DNA of 64,000 nt from Myxococcota bacterium (GTDB taxonomy: Bacteria > Myxococcota_A > Polyangia > JAAYKL01), in the NCBI GenBank assembly GCA_030065855.1, contig JASJCT010000014.1:1-64000 (forward strand). Direction: 5' to 3'. The translations under genes and the position numbers were made by a program. How positions within the stretch are numbered: the first letter of the stretch is position 1; every line of letters starts with the position of its first letter. The notes below the pieces were generated by a model. That model was not told where the DNA came from, made no database searches, and worked only from the letters and a program-made list of their open reading frames with translations. Positions 55,432 to 64,000 of this stretch are shown in pieces.

Positions 55432-55517
55432 CCGCCTCCGTTGACTACGGCGTGGTTTTCGACTTTCGAGTTAGACTACGAAAAACCAAGATCCCGCCGG
55501 AGGCTCGGCGGAGGCGG
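55432..55517. terminator. Nested inverted repeats between convergent genes
   Basis: CCGCCTCCG (55432-55440) pairs perfectly with CGGAGGCGG (55509-55517). Inside are TGGTTTTCG (55453-55461)/CGAAAAACCA (55479-55488) and CCGCCG/CGGCGG (55494-55511). Placed between convergent genes, it could form a bidirectional terminator or a REP-like repeat. No clear T-tract was seen. Confidence 0.5.
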
Positions 55518-55573
55518 ACACGTCAACACTTGATTCATCTATTGAAAAGTGTGGCTTTGAAGATATCTAGTAA

Positions 55574-57445
55574 CTACAGCAGGGGTAAATCTTTTCCTGT
55601 CTCACCCTGGCTTGGCTTGCTCTCGCGATAAAGTAGTGGAATTTGTTTCAATGTTGGTTCGACAAGCAGGGGCACTTGGGAGTTTTCCAGTTTGGTGGCA
55701 TCAGTGTCAGCTGTCAGTTCCTTGTTTTCTGGTGGTACAGCGGTTGGCGGTACCTGATCAGCGACCGCTTTTGATGCGTTTCTGGGTCTTTTCCTTTTTC
55801 TAGGCCGTGCTCGGGAAGGCTCTTGATCTGTCAACGGCAGCGTGGCTTTGGATAAGCGCGACTTGTCAGTCTCCCCCCCTGCTGAACCCTGGGCTGACGC
55901 GTCTCCCTTATTTTCATTAGAGGATGGGCTACTTGCGGGCGGTTCGAGCTTCGCTAAAGTGGCCACGACTTTCTCAAGTCCTGTTGTAGGGCCAGTCAAA
56001 GAGGTGGTAAACACCTTATAGCCCCTTTTGTACATCTCAATTGAATGGGCTTTTTGGGGCGTGATGTGTAGCGTGCGCCCCTGGTCTCCAGTGGTACCCA
56101 GGTGAGCCCCATTGATATACAGGTCCGCATCCCCGGGAATGCTGTAAACGAATAAATTATCCCCAACTATCGGCGCTCCACGTGGTGCTGCAGCAAAAAA
56201 GAAAAAGTAGATAACTGCAATAAAGCCAATAAAAAAAGTACAAAGCGCGCCGATCAGGAGGTACAGGTGAAATGGTTTTAGGCCAGCCGCCGGCCCTGGT
56301 GGCGCAGATGAATAGGGCAAAAGACTGGTCATAATGGTCGTTGTCGGCGGAGGCGGATAACTGTGAATCCCTGTCAGACGATCAATAGATGCACCGGCGT
56401 TTTGGGCTTTTTGCGTAGCGCGTCGCTCAAACTGCCTGCGCTGTTCCATCCGGTCTTTAAATGTGCTCGTAAACCAATTCTCTACATCTTGCTTGTCAAA
56501 ATCTTCGCTGTACGTTGCTGCGATTTCTTTTAGACTTTTGGCAAATTCATCAGCGGTTTGATATCGCTTGCCCCGTTCCTTTTCCGCAGCGCGGAGCACA
56601 ATTTGATCTAGTTCAGGGGGCAAATCATCGACGAGGCTCGAGGGGGGTGGGAGGTCTTGGGTCGTGATGGTATGCATGATTTGAGGTAGTTCGGCGCTCT
56701 TATCGAACATAAACGGACGCTGTAATGTCAACAACTCAAACAGGCACAAACCCAATGCATAGATGTCAACGCGGCTATCTATTTTTGTGTCGATAAACAG
56801 ATCCGGTGCCATATAAGATGGATTGCCTTTAACCAGATTAGGAGAGGTATCGTCGGTTTGAATGTTGGACTTGGCAATACCGAAATCGATGATCTTGAGA
56901 TACCCGTTGCGGTCGATCATTATATTGTGCAGCCCAATATCGCGATGCACAATATGCAATGGATCACCATTGCGCGATGTGGTTGAATGGGCGTAATGGA
57001 GTGCCTCACAAGCTGTTATTATCATTTTGCAGGCAATGGGAAATGGTATCGAAATGCCATTCTTCTTGCACCACGAGCGTACAAATTTTAGCGTCTCTCC
57101 GTCTACATACTCCATAACAAGGTAGATGGATGTATCTGTTTTACAAAAATCTATTAGTTTTACAATATGAGGGTGATCCAATGACGCAATCAGGCTTGCT
57201 TCATCGATAAACATATTTAGGGTGTTTTCCTGATTAAAAAAATGTGCGTGGATCTGTTTAACGACGACGAGGCGTTGAAATCCGGCCGCGCCACGCTGAA
57301 TTCCCAAAAACACATCTCCCATACCGCCTGTTCCAAGTTTTGTAACTATTTGATATTGCTGAAATATTTCTGTCTCAGAGACGGTTAATACAGGAGACTC
57401 GTTAAATAAAGGATGTTGTACATTTGAAGAGGCATTTATACTCAT
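55574..57445 (-). CDS. Membrane Ser/Thr protein kinase with extracytoplasmic PEGA-like tail
   Basis: The 623-residue protein has a kinase domain (about 25-290): Gly-rich loop KLGTGGMGDVF, beta-3 Lys in VVVKQI, HRDIGLHNIM, DFGIAK and APD. The Asp of HRD, its Asn, and the DFG Asp are kept, though the loop Lys is replaced by Gly. A linker leads to one membrane span (near 385-410, TFFIGFIAVIYFFFFA), then a PEGA-like domain (YSIPGDADLYINGAHLGTTG) and a Lys/Pro-rich tail. ATG 57445 and 57463 are both possible; neither has a strong ribosome site. It probably senses an envelope signal and phosphorylates cytoplasmic partners. Confidence 0.9.
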   Translation of the reverse strand: MSINASSNVQHPLFNESPVLTVSETEIFQQYQIVTKLGTGGMGDVFLGIQRGAAGFQRLVVVKQIHAHFFNQENTLNMFIDEASLIASLDHPHIVKLIDFCKTDTSIYLVMEYVDGETLKFVRSWCKKNGISIPFPIACKMIITACEALHYAHSTTSRNGDPLHIVHRDIGLHNIMIDRNGYLKIIDFGIAKSNIQTDDTSPNLVKGNPSYMAPDLFIDTKIDSRVDIYALGLCLFELLTLQRPFMFDKSAELPQIMHTITTQDLPPPSSLVDDLPPELDQIVLRAAEKERGKRYQTADEFAKSLKEIAATYSEDFDKQDVENWFTSTFKDRMEQRRQFERRATQKAQNAGASIDRLTGIHSYPPPPTTTIMTSLLPYSSAPPGPAAGLKPFHLYLLIGALCTFFIGFIAVIYFFFFAAAPRGAPIVGDNLFVYSIPGDADLYINGAHLGTTGDQGRTLHITPQKAHSIEMYKRGYKVFTTSLTGPTTGLEKVVATLAKLEPPASSPSSNENKGDASAQGSAGGETDKSRLSKATLPLTDQEPSRARPRKRKRPRNASKAVADQVPPTAVPPENKELTADTDATKLENSQVPLLVEPTLKQIPLLYRESKPSQGETGKDLPLL

Positions 57446-57824
57446 AATAATCCAATTTATCACATATTCGCTAAAATCAGAATAGGATAAACTGCATTTT
57501 CGTATATTTTTTATCCTGCTATTGTTGTATAATCAGAGGCTGGTTTAATTAGGAATAGGATATTAAACGTACATATATAGTTATTAAAAACTTAAGACAG
57601 ACATCAGAGTAAATGGAGATAGCCACGCATCGGTAAATGGTAGTTTATTTATAGCGCGTTAAGCTGAACATTATGCACGATGTGCAACAGTTGGATAAAC
57701 CAAAATGCGAGGACCTGTATTCTAGTCTCTTAGCGGTAGAGTATGGGGAACTTCGGAAAGAAATTAAGAAAAAACGATAGCCTCTTCATTTTGGTTCCGG
57801 CTCTGCCGGGTTAGGGTGGTGGAA
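57446..57824. other. Long divergent spacer with a possible 35-residue frame
   Basis: This 379-bp AT-rich stretch separates the kinase from the TPR gene. At 57673-57780 an ATG frame codes 35 residues (MHDVQQLDKPKCEDLYSS...), with no ribosome site and no known relative. I do not call it a gene; the rest is probably promoter DNA for both sides. Confidence 0.4.
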
Positions 57825-58682
57825 ATGGAAAATACAACCAGTACTGTGGCCGTCTATCTCTGGAGTTCTCTCTTCTTTGCAGTGGGATACGCTGTTGCCT
57901 TGCCGACATCAGCCCAACCTTCAGCAAACGAAGCAGAGATGATGAACATTGCATACAAAGCAATCGAGCTATTTGAGACCAAAGAATATGAGGCGGCCAT
58001 TGAAAAATTCGAGCAGGCGTACCAAATGGTTCCAGATCCCAATATCCTATTCAACATCGCTCGGTGTTACGAACAACTGGGTGACGTGGAAAACGCCCAA
58101 ATATACTACCGCCGCTTCATCGATAGACCCTCGGTTCCTGAAGCGGACAAACAACGGGCAAAAGATTATCTCGATGGTATCGATTCGTCCCCACAGGCAA
58201 CTGAGGAACCTTCGGAACAGACCCCACAAGAAACAAAACCCGCTGCTGCAGTACCTGCGGATCAGTCAGCACCTGCGGATCAGTCAGTGCCTGCGGATCA
58301 GTCAGTGCCAAAAACTGAGACGCCGCCGTTGCGTCCGACACCCAAAGCCCTATCGCGGACCTACGAATGGGTGCTTATCGGATCTGGCGCTGCAGCATTG
58401 ATTGCCGGTGGGGTACTGGAGGGGTTGGCCTTGAAGACCTACCGCGATTTCGAGGCATCGCTCATATTGGAGGAGAAGAAAAATCTCGAGAGCAAGGGAA
58501 AGCGGCGAGCACTGCTAGGCGACATTTTTGTCGGATCAGGGCTTGCCTTGGCAACGACGGGTGTTTTGCTGTTTATCTTTCGCGACGGCGCCAAAGACGA
58601 ACGACCACAAACCGCATCGGTGGCCGTAAAGCCGCTCCTGAAGTCTAAAGGAGGGGGGCTCAACGTCGAAGTGCGATTTTAG
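57825..58682 (+). CDS. Exported TPR protein with C-terminal membrane segments
   Basis: The 285-residue protein has a signal peptide, a TPR region (AYKAIELFETKEYEAAIEKF), a Pro/Glu-rich linker with a threefold PADQS repeat, and two membrane-like segments (EWVLIGSGAAALIAGGVLEG and GSGLALATTGVLLFIF). It is a relative of the TPR-PEGA protein at 53796 and lies 39 nt before the ligand-binding protein. The ATG at 57825 is preceded by GGTGG; the GTG at 57816 is the alternative. Confidence 0.78.
   Translation: MENTTSTVAVYLWSSLFFAVGYAVALPTSAQPSANEAEMMNIAYKAIELFETKEYEAAIEKFEQAYQMVPDPNILFNIARCYEQLGDVENAQIYYRRFIDRPSVPEADKQRAKDYLDGIDSSPQATEEPSEQTPQETKPAAAVPADQSAPADQSVPADQSVPKTETPPLRPTPKALSRTYEWVLIGSGAAALIAGGVLEGLALKTYRDFEASLILEEKKNLESKGKRRALLGDIFVGSGLALATTGVLLFIFRDGAKDERPQTASVAVKPLLKSKGGGLNVEVRF
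58254..58309 (+). repeat. Three 18-bp direct repeats encoding PADQS(A/V)
   Basis: Three near-identical 18-bp units (CCTGCGGATCAGTCAG core) lie in the linker of the TPR protein. Near identity at the DNA level suggests recent expansion. Confidence 0.85.
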
Positions 58683-58721
58683 AAGTGCCCCAAAAAAATC
58701 GCAAGAGGAGGCTTATGGGCC

Positions 58722-60206
58722 ATGTTCAATTGGAAAAAACTCGTATTTTCCTGGATGATATTTAGCACGCTTTCCTGCACCTGGCTGCTGGATTACGATG
58801 AATGCAAAACTGACCAGGATTGCTCTGGTGAGGATTTGGTCTGTCTGCAAGGATATTGTGTTGCCAAAGTGATCACTCCGGATGACTTACGCACCGAACA
58901 GTGCTCCCAAATATACGGCGTACCCATTGACCAGGCCTTGGCCGAAGATACCATTCTGCTAGGCGCCATCTTGCCGTTTACCGGCGACCTCGATGTGTAC
59001 GGTCCCAAAATGGCCCAGGGTATAGAGCTCGCCGTGGACGAGATCAACCAAGCAGGCGGCATTTTGGGCAAAAAAATAGCTGTATTATCATGTGATTCAG
59101 GCACTACCGCTGAGATCGCCAAACAGGCAGCACAACATCTCATCGAAACCGTGGGTGTCCCCGCGATCATCGGTCCGGCCGCCAGTAGCGTGACGATCAA
59201 TGTCTTTACAGATGTGGCCAAGGGAAAAGGTACCGTTATCATGAGCCCATCGGCCACCTCGCCCTTGCTCACCAACATTCAAGATAGCGGGTATCTATGG
59301 CGCACTGCCCCCAGCGATGCGATTCAGGGCGAGGCAATCGCCCAGTACCTATTGGGTCAACAGGGCTTGGAAAAGATTGCCCTTATCAATCGAAACGACG
59401 CATACGGTACTGGTCTCAGGGATGAGATTTTCGCTTCCTTGTGTGAACAGTTTCCCTGCTCTGATGCAGACCGATTTTTCACGCGCACTTACGAAGAAAC
59501 CACATATCCGAGCGAACAATCACAAATCATCGTCGACTTGATCCCATTTGCACCGGACATCACTGTTTTAATTGGGTTTTTCAAAGATGGATCGAATTTT
59601 CTCAGCATCGCAGGGAGCCAAGGCATGGACCGTTTTATTCTTTCTGACGGGCTGAAAAGCGATCAGCTCTTCGATTTAACCCTCGCATCCGATCTGTTAT
59701 GCGCAATCTTGGGGACCCAACCGGCGTCACCGACCGGGACCATCTACCAGAGCTTTGCCTTGCGGTTTAGAGCCCGTTTTGGCCCTGAAGGTCCATATTC
59801 CGCCAATGCCTACGATGCGCTCTATCTGATCGCATATGCCATTGCTGGAACGAATCTCGAAGTCGTAACAGGAGCCAATATTGTAAGCGGGCTTCAGCGG
59901 CTATCTGCTGGCCAACCCATCCCCGCAGGCACGAGCCAATGGAATGCTGCCTGCCAGGCACTTGCATCCAGCGATATGGCGACGATCGACTACGAAGGGG
60001 CATCAGGACCGCTGAATTTTAATCCACAAGGGGAAGCAGCTGCCGATATAGAGGCCTGGGCACTGAATCTCGATCAGAACGCGGTTTTCTCAAGAGGGAT
60101 CATCTACACCTACGACGGCGTCTACCAAGATCTTCAGTTCGATATTCCAGGTCAGGGAACGGAATGCGAATCCAGCGACATGGACAGCGGGACACCAGAT
60201 CCGTAA
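58722..60206 (+). CDS. Orphan type-1 periplasmic ligand-binding lipoprotein
   Basis: The 494-residue protein has a lipobox-like Cys (STLSC) and an N-terminal Cys-rich segment (DECKTDQDCSGEDLVCLQGY). The rest is a LivJ-type branched-chain amino acid or amide-binding fold: LLGAILPFTGDLDVYGPKMA, VPAIIGPAASSVT and NRNDAYGTGL. No permease or ATPase genes are adjacent, so it may act as a receptor rather than in transport. GAGGAGG lies 10 nt upstream. It follows the TPR gene by 39 nt; a role as sensor for the membrane kinase is a hypothesis. Confidence 0.88.
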   Translation: MFNWKKLVFSWMIFSTLSCTWLLDYDECKTDQDCSGEDLVCLQGYCVAKVITPDDLRTEQCSQIYGVPIDQALAEDTILLGAILPFTGDLDVYGPKMAQGIELAVDEINQAGGILGKKIAVLSCDSGTTAEIAKQAAQHLIETVGVPAIIGPAASSVTINVFTDVAKGKGTVIMSPSATSPLLTNIQDSGYLWRTAPSDAIQGEAIAQYLLGQQGLEKIALINRNDAYGTGLRDEIFASLCEQFPCSDADRFFTRTYEETTYPSEQSQIIVDLIPFAPDITVLIGFFKDGSNFLSIAGSQGMDRFILSDGLKSDQLFDLTLASDLLCAILGTQPASPTGTIYQSFALRFRARFGPEGPYSANAYDALYLIAYAIAGTNLEVVTGANIVSGLQRLSAGQPIPAGTSQWNAACQALASSDMATIDYEGASGPLNFNPQGEAAADIEAWALNLDQNAVFSRGIIYTYDGVYQDLQFDIPGQGTECESSDMDSGTPDP

Positions 60207-60248
60207 CAAGACGGTCACGACCGGCGTGAGCGAGATGGGGTCGTGGTA

Positions 60249-61109
60249 TTAACGCCAAGCAGCGGCGTTCTGCTTGGCAAAGTTGGCAAAATCCCCTGGG
60301 GGGCGACCCAATACTTTGTTTACATCGTCGACCACGCGCTCGGTGTATCCCTGCTTGACCATTGAAAAGAGTCCCAACATGAACTGGATTTGATCCGGTC
60401 CAAAGCCAGCTTCGGCCAGCCCCTGAGCCGCCTGTTCGTCGCTGATGGGGTGATACTGAACCTCCTTGCCCGCAGCCTCTGAAATGATCGCCGCCACCTC
60501 CCCATAGGTCAACGCTTGTCCACCGGTAACCGTGTACTCAGCACTGGCGTGTCCATCTTCAGTCAATGCGCGCACTGCAATCTCTGCGATATCCCACGTG
60601 TCGACAAAGCTGGTTTTTGCCTCTCCAGCAGGCAGAAAGATGCCGCTGCTTTCCAGGATGGACGGCAACATCATCCCTGCACTGAAGTTCTGCATGAACC
60701 AGTTGGGGCGGATAAATGTATAGCCAATGCCCGACTTCTCCACGTGGCGTTCTACTTTTCGCAGCCCGATGTCTTCATCTTGGTCCACATCCATCGCTGT
60801 CATCAGGGCGATATGAGAAACCCCGTGTTTGTTTGCCGCATCGACAAACAGATTGAGCTTTTGCTCTGGTGCCACGTCCCCGGGCGGAGCGCACAGAAAG
60901 ATTTTTTTTATCCCGTCGAGTGCCCCATCAAAGGTAGATGGATCGTCGAAGTCGAGACGAACAACAGGGACGCCCCGATCCGTCAGCGCCCTTTGGGCCT
61001 CGGGTTGACGGGTTGCCGCACGGACCGAAACGTTTTGCTCCAACAGGGAGGCGAGCACCTGGCTGCCGACTTTACCCGTTGCGCCAACGACCAGTATTTG
61101 TTCAGGCAT
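60249..61109 (-). CDS. NmrA-like NAD(P)-binding oxidoreductase
   Basis: The 286-residue Rossmann-fold protein starts MPEQILVVGATGKVGSQVLA with the GxxGxxG dinucleotide motif, and has FIRPNWFMQNF and a TYGEVAAIISEA substrate-binding end typical of the NmrA/QOR2 atypical SDR group. It lacks the classical YxxxK catalytic pair, as many NmrA proteins do, so it may be a redox sensor or a quinone reductase. It is divergent from the molybdopterin oxidoreductase. Confidence 0.88.
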   Translation of the reverse strand: MPEQILVVGATGKVGSQVLASLLEQNVSVRAATRQPEAQRALTDRGVPVVRLDFDDPSTFDGALDGIKKIFLCAPPGDVAPEQKLNLFVDAANKHGVSHIALMTAMDVDQDEDIGLRKVERHVEKSGIGYTFIRPNWFMQNFSAGMMLPSILESSGIFLPAGEAKTSFVDTWDIAEIAVRALTEDGHASAEYTVTGGQALTYGEVAAIISEAAGKEVQYHPISDEQAAQGLAEAGFGPDQIQFMLGLFSMVKQGYTERVVDDVNKVLGRPPGDFANFAKQNAAAWR

Positions 61110-61119
61110 GATATACTCC

Positions 61120-61160
61120 TTTGATTAAAATTGATAAAAAGGTAATGTTTTATCATCAAA
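61120..61160. promoter_or_regulatory. AT-rich inverted repeats in a divergent promoter region
   Basis: TGATAAAA (61132-61139) and TTTTATCA (61148-61155) are perfect arms with an 8-nt spacer; an outer TTTGAT/ATCAAA pair (61120-61125, 61155-61160) surrounds it. The site begins 11 nt before the NmrA ATG. A MarR/HxlR-type operator is plausible, but no such regulator lies in the window. Confidence 0.5.
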
Positions 61161-61230
61161 GATCAACCCTCAAATCGGAACTTTTGGTTCAGCCTCACTG
61201 TCTGGTTTTTGAGAGAAAAGGGAATACATC

Positions 61231-63171
61231 ATGTCTAAACAGCTCAGAACCATCTGTAATCGGGACTGTCCAGATTCGTGCAGTATTCTGGCCGAGGTGG
61301 AAAACGGCCGGATCGTCAAACAGCGGGGAGATCGGGCCCACGGCATCACCCGCGGGTTCCTGTGCAAGCGGGGCAATCAGTACCTGGACCGGTTCTATAG
61401 CCCCAACCGGGTGCTTCACCCCCTGCGGCGAAAACCGAGCGGCGTCTGGGAACGCATCACCTGGGACGATGCCTTGGATCTGGCTGCTGAAAAGCTGCGC
61501 TATCACATGTCCTTAGATGGCCCTGAGTCCATTTTGGCAATCACTTACTCGGGCATCAAAGGTTTGGTGGCCAAATCCAAGTGGCACATCTTCTGGTCAA
61601 CGTTGGGTGTCACCGGGGTCAAGGGAGGGCTCAGCGCCGAAGCTGTACACGCGGGTCAGGCCCTGGACTTTGGCGGTGATTGCGCCCACACCATGGAGGA
61701 CTTTGAAAACGCTGCTGGCTTTGTGATCTGGGGCAAGAACATCGCCATCACCTATCCCCACAGCATACCGTTTGTCAAAGTCGCCCGCAAAAAGGGCGCT
61801 CCCATGGTGGTGATCGACCCTGTGGCGTGCAAGACCGCAAAACAGGCTGACCAGCACCTGCAGTTGGTGCCGGGCAGCGATGGTATGCTGGCCCTGGGCA
61901 TCGCTCGGCAGTTGATCAAAAGGGGGGCCGTGGACCAGGCCTTTATCGATGCTCACACTGTTGGGTTCGAACAGTTCGCCGAGCTCACACGCGCCATTGA
62001 GCCAGACGCGGTGCTGCGCGCCACTGGATTGACGCGGGACCAGGTAGAGGCGCTGACCGATCTGTACGCCACCTGCAAGCCCCTGTGCACCATGGCTGGC
62101 CTGGGCATCGGCTACTGGCGACACGGGAGTGCGACCATCCGACTGATCGACGCGTTGGCCGCCATGACAGGCAACATCGGCATCCCGGGTGGGGGTGTGT
62201 TTACAGACACCTCTGCGTCCGATGGACTGGACCTCAGGGATCTCTCCCATCCCTACCCGAGAAAGCTCAGGCTCCCCCGACTGGGCGAGGAAATCCTAGC
62301 GGCCCATGCCCCGCCGATCAAAGCAGCCTGGATCGCCGGTGCCAACCCAGCAGCCACTGCTCCGGACACGAACCGGTTGGATCAGGCACTCTCTGGCCTC
62401 GACTTCCTGGTGGTGGTGGATCAGTTCCAGACCGCTTCTTCGAACCACGCCCACCTGTTCCTCCCATGCACCACCTACCTGGAGATGGACGACCTGGTCC
62501 GGGCCTATGGCCACCACTGGCTGGGCATGTGCCAGCAAGTGGTCGAACCTTTGGGAGAGGCGCGTTCCGACTCCCAGATCCTCGAACAGATGGCAGACCG
62601 GCTGGGCTTTGGCCAGGCCCTGGCTGGCAGCACCGCAAGTTGGACCTCCAAGCTGCTCGGGGCGCTCACGGCCCGCGGGGTCACGCCCGAGCGCCTGGCC
62701 CAAGGGCCGACCCCCAACCCGATGAGGCATCCCGTTGCCTTTGCGGACAAGCGCTTTAAAACCGAGTCGGGCAAGTTCGAGTTCGTTACAGACTATCCCT
62801 GTCGCCCTAAAGAAGTGGGTCTGGACGGCTCGCTGCGGCTGATGGCCACCAAAACCATCCACATGGTCAACGCTCAAATCAACGAAAGGGATCTCAGAGA
62901 CGAGGCCCTGGTGCGCGCCCATCCACAGACGCTTCTGGAACAGGGTCTCTTAAACGAGCAGCGCGTCCTGGTGAAGAGCTCGGTGGGTAGCGTTCAGGCG
63001 CGCATTTTCGCGGACGAAACAGTCTTGCAAGACGTGCTCCTGTTTAACCCGGCTGCCTGGCGCGGTGACCTCCAAGGCGTCAATCAGCTCAGGGAGTCGA
63101 TCATGACCGATCTGGGCAATGCGGCTGCCATGCACGAAACCCAAATCAAATTAGAAACGGTGGCGGGCTGA
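61231..63171 (+). CDS. Molybdopterin-dependent oxidoreductase with 4Fe-4S site
   Basis: The 646-residue enzyme belongs to the DMSO-reductase/CISM group. The 4Fe-4S cluster motif is Cys9-x3-Cys13-x3-Cys17-x27-Cys45. Mo-bis-MGD domains include VIWGKNIAITYPHSIPF, VVIDPVACKTAKQAD, AAWIAGANPAATAP, and C-terminal dinucleotide-binding sequence (KTIHMVNAQINERD). The usual Cys/SeCys metal ligand position reads GGLSAEAVHAG, so a Ser ligand is possible. There is no Tat signal, so it is cytoplasmic. No electron-transfer subunit is adjacent; the substrate is unknown. Confidence 0.9.
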   Translation: MSKQLRTICNRDCPDSCSILAEVENGRIVKQRGDRAHGITRGFLCKRGNQYLDRFYSPNRVLHPLRRKPSGVWERITWDDALDLAAEKLRYHMSLDGPESILAITYSGIKGLVAKSKWHIFWSTLGVTGVKGGLSAEAVHAGQALDFGGDCAHTMEDFENAAGFVIWGKNIAITYPHSIPFVKVARKKGAPMVVIDPVACKTAKQADQHLQLVPGSDGMLALGIARQLIKRGAVDQAFIDAHTVGFEQFAELTRAIEPDAVLRATGLTRDQVEALTDLYATCKPLCTMAGLGIGYWRHGSATIRLIDALAAMTGNIGIPGGGVFTDTSASDGLDLRDLSHPYPRKLRLPRLGEEILAAHAPPIKAAWIAGANPAATAPDTNRLDQALSGLDFLVVVDQFQTASSNHAHLFLPCTTYLEMDDLVRAYGHHWLGMCQQVVEPLGEARSDSQILEQMADRLGFGQALAGSTASWTSKLLGALTARGVTPERLAQGPTPNPMRHPVAFADKRFKTESGKFEFVTDYPCRPKEVGLDGSLRLMATKTIHMVNAQINERDLRDEALVRAHPQTLLEQGLLNEQRVLVKSSVGSVQARIFADETVLQDVLLFNPAAWRGDLQGVNQLRESIMTDLGNAAAMHETQIKLETVAG

Positions 63172-63270
63172 CGCTCGTTCCCTGTTATTCTACAGCCGTA
63201 TCTTGTAGCAGGTCCTTCTGTCCGTATCGCGCGCTCGCCCGACACGGCGAACAGGGGTAGAATATAAGAC

Positions 63271-64000
63271 ATGAGCAGGCGATTCTTGCTGTTGACGTTT
63301 TCAATTCTCTTTGCACTGAACACTACAGCGCAGGCTTGGAACGCCAGATATGACTGGCGGCTCTATTCTGCTCAGCGCGAGGGGCCGATTGCCAGCTGTG
63401 ACACTCACCTTGCACGCTGCCAGGAGGGCATCCGCATTTCAGAGCGCAAAACCCACAATTGGATTGTAAAGCGCGCCATAGAATGGCTAAAACAGAACAA
63501 CCAGCTACCCTGTTTTTTACCTCCTGATGACGAAAAGACATACACTCAAAACCTGGCCTATATCTATTACGGACTCTGGTGGGCAGATCATGTCTGGGCC
63601 GGTCCGCCAGAAAATCCCTTCTCCCATGTGTCAGGGCTGATGGATCGTTTAAACGGTAAGCATGTCAGCGATGATTCTTGCCGCAGTTTTTTTGCCAAGA
63701 GATACCGCACGGAGCTCAAGTGGAAACTCGGAACCCAAGGCAAAAAGCATTTCTTTGACAACCTCGTCCTCATGGCGCGCTACATGGCAAAGCCGATATT
63801 ACAAAAACGAAGTCGGGTTTACGCGGCTGACAACCTGTTTCACTATGCAAACGATCGCACCGTCCGCCTCGACTACATGCCGGCGATCGCCGATGGGGAT
63901 CCTATCTACGAAGATAGCGATGTCCACGCGTACGACTACGGCGCAGTGCTCTACGAGATGGCCAAACGGTTTCTACCGGGAAATGCAAATGGAAATCCAA
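63271..64000 (+). CDS. Exported protein, partial; possible zinc phospholipase C/P1-nuclease-like
   Basis: The reading frame is open from ATG 63271 to the window end (243 residues seen). A signal peptide (MSRRFLLLTFSILFALNTTA) ends at AQA-Trp. The mature N-terminus starts with Trp and contains KTHNWIVKRAIEWL, resembling the zinc phospholipase C pattern (N-terminal Trp, then H-x-WIVxRA). Later WWADHVWAG and AADNLFHYAND give further Asp/His candidates. The assignment is tentative because the gene is truncated. The ribosome site is distant (AGGGG, 13 nt upstream). Confidence 0.5.
   Translation, partial: MSRRFLLLTFSILFALNTTAQAWNARYDWRLYSAQREGPIASCDTHLARCQEGIRISERKTHNWIVKRAIEWLKQNNQLPCFLPPDDEKTYTQNLAYIYYGLWWADHVWAGPPENPFSHVSGLMDRLNGKHVSDDSCRSFFAKRYRTELKWKLGTQGKKHFFDNLVLMARYMAKPILQKRSRVYAADNLFHYANDRTVRLDYMPAIADGDPIYEDSDVHAYDYGAVLYEMAKRFLPGNANGNP

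Noticed and set aside
57673-57780. A 35-residue ATG frame in the spacer before the TPR gene
   Set aside because: No ribosome site, no homologue known to me and short length; kept only as a note.
62085-62759. A 224-residue frame inside the molybdopterin oxidoreductase
   Set aside because: It is Pro/Arg/Gly-rich shadow sequence of a well-supported gene.

Overview
The window looks like chromosomal DNA of a deltaproteobacterium in the old broad sense, most likely Myxococcota or a relative. This is an inference from gene content: several Hanks-type Ser/Thr kinases, many TPR and PEGA-type envelope proteins, a set of lipoproteins and secreted enzymes carrying long Asp-Thr/Asp-Ser repeats, a FadL porin, a DUF438/hemerythrin sensor and a homo-oligomer-type ATP sulfurylase. 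No rRNA, tRNA, CRISPR array, transposase or phage gene was seen. Most genes are single or in short operons, with many divergent and convergent pairs.

Layout. 1-7.6 kb: a fadL-tetR pair, a divergent repeat lipoprotein, a palindrome-rich intergenic element, a site-2 protease, and an ECF sigma/anti-sigma/DUF4097 operon. 7.8-18.3 kb: a zinc-ribbon pseudokinase, a hemerythrin-PAS sensor divergent from ATP sulfurylase (sat), an AmpG-like permease, an unrecognised 915-residue protein and a soluble Ser/Thr kinase. 18.3-32.5 kb: a cysteine-hydrolase-like envelope protein, a PHP-glycosyltransferase fusion, a MinD-PilZ fusion, a C25 (gingipain-type) protease, a GH85 endoglycosidase lipoprotein, lexA, a PlsC-alpha/beta-hydrolase fusion and a small histidine kinase. 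32.7-46.6 kb: a FAM20-like kinase lipoprotein, a nine-repeat TPR protein, an acyl-CoA dehydrogenase, an operon lspA - zinc-ribbon TPR protein - rhomboid - hemD, a zincin repeat lipoprotein, an EAL-HDOD regulator and a DUF5658/EamA pair. 46.7-64 kb: a small Cys-rich protein, a papain with a chagasin-like N-terminal domain, a repeat lipoprotein, an RHH regulator, an NlpC/P60-like protein, thiD, a Ser/Thr kinase flanked by two related TPR membrane proteins and an orphan ligand-binding lipoprotein, an NmrA-type oxidoreductase divergent from a molybdopterin oxidoreductase, and a secreted protein cut by the window end.

Common thread. Six exported proteins share low-complexity DT/DS stretches, and four of them carry recognisable hydrolases (C25, C1A, zincin, GH85). 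They resemble a surface-tethered degradative set. The lipoprotein signal peptidase, rhomboid, site-2 protease and a putative envelope kinase could mature or modify such proteins, but no direct link is shown by the sequence. The best candidates for new biology are the repeat-stalk hydrolase family with the FAM20-like kinase, the papain-chagasin fusion, the MinD-PilZ and PlsC-hydrolase fusions, and the nested palindrome at 3973-4187.
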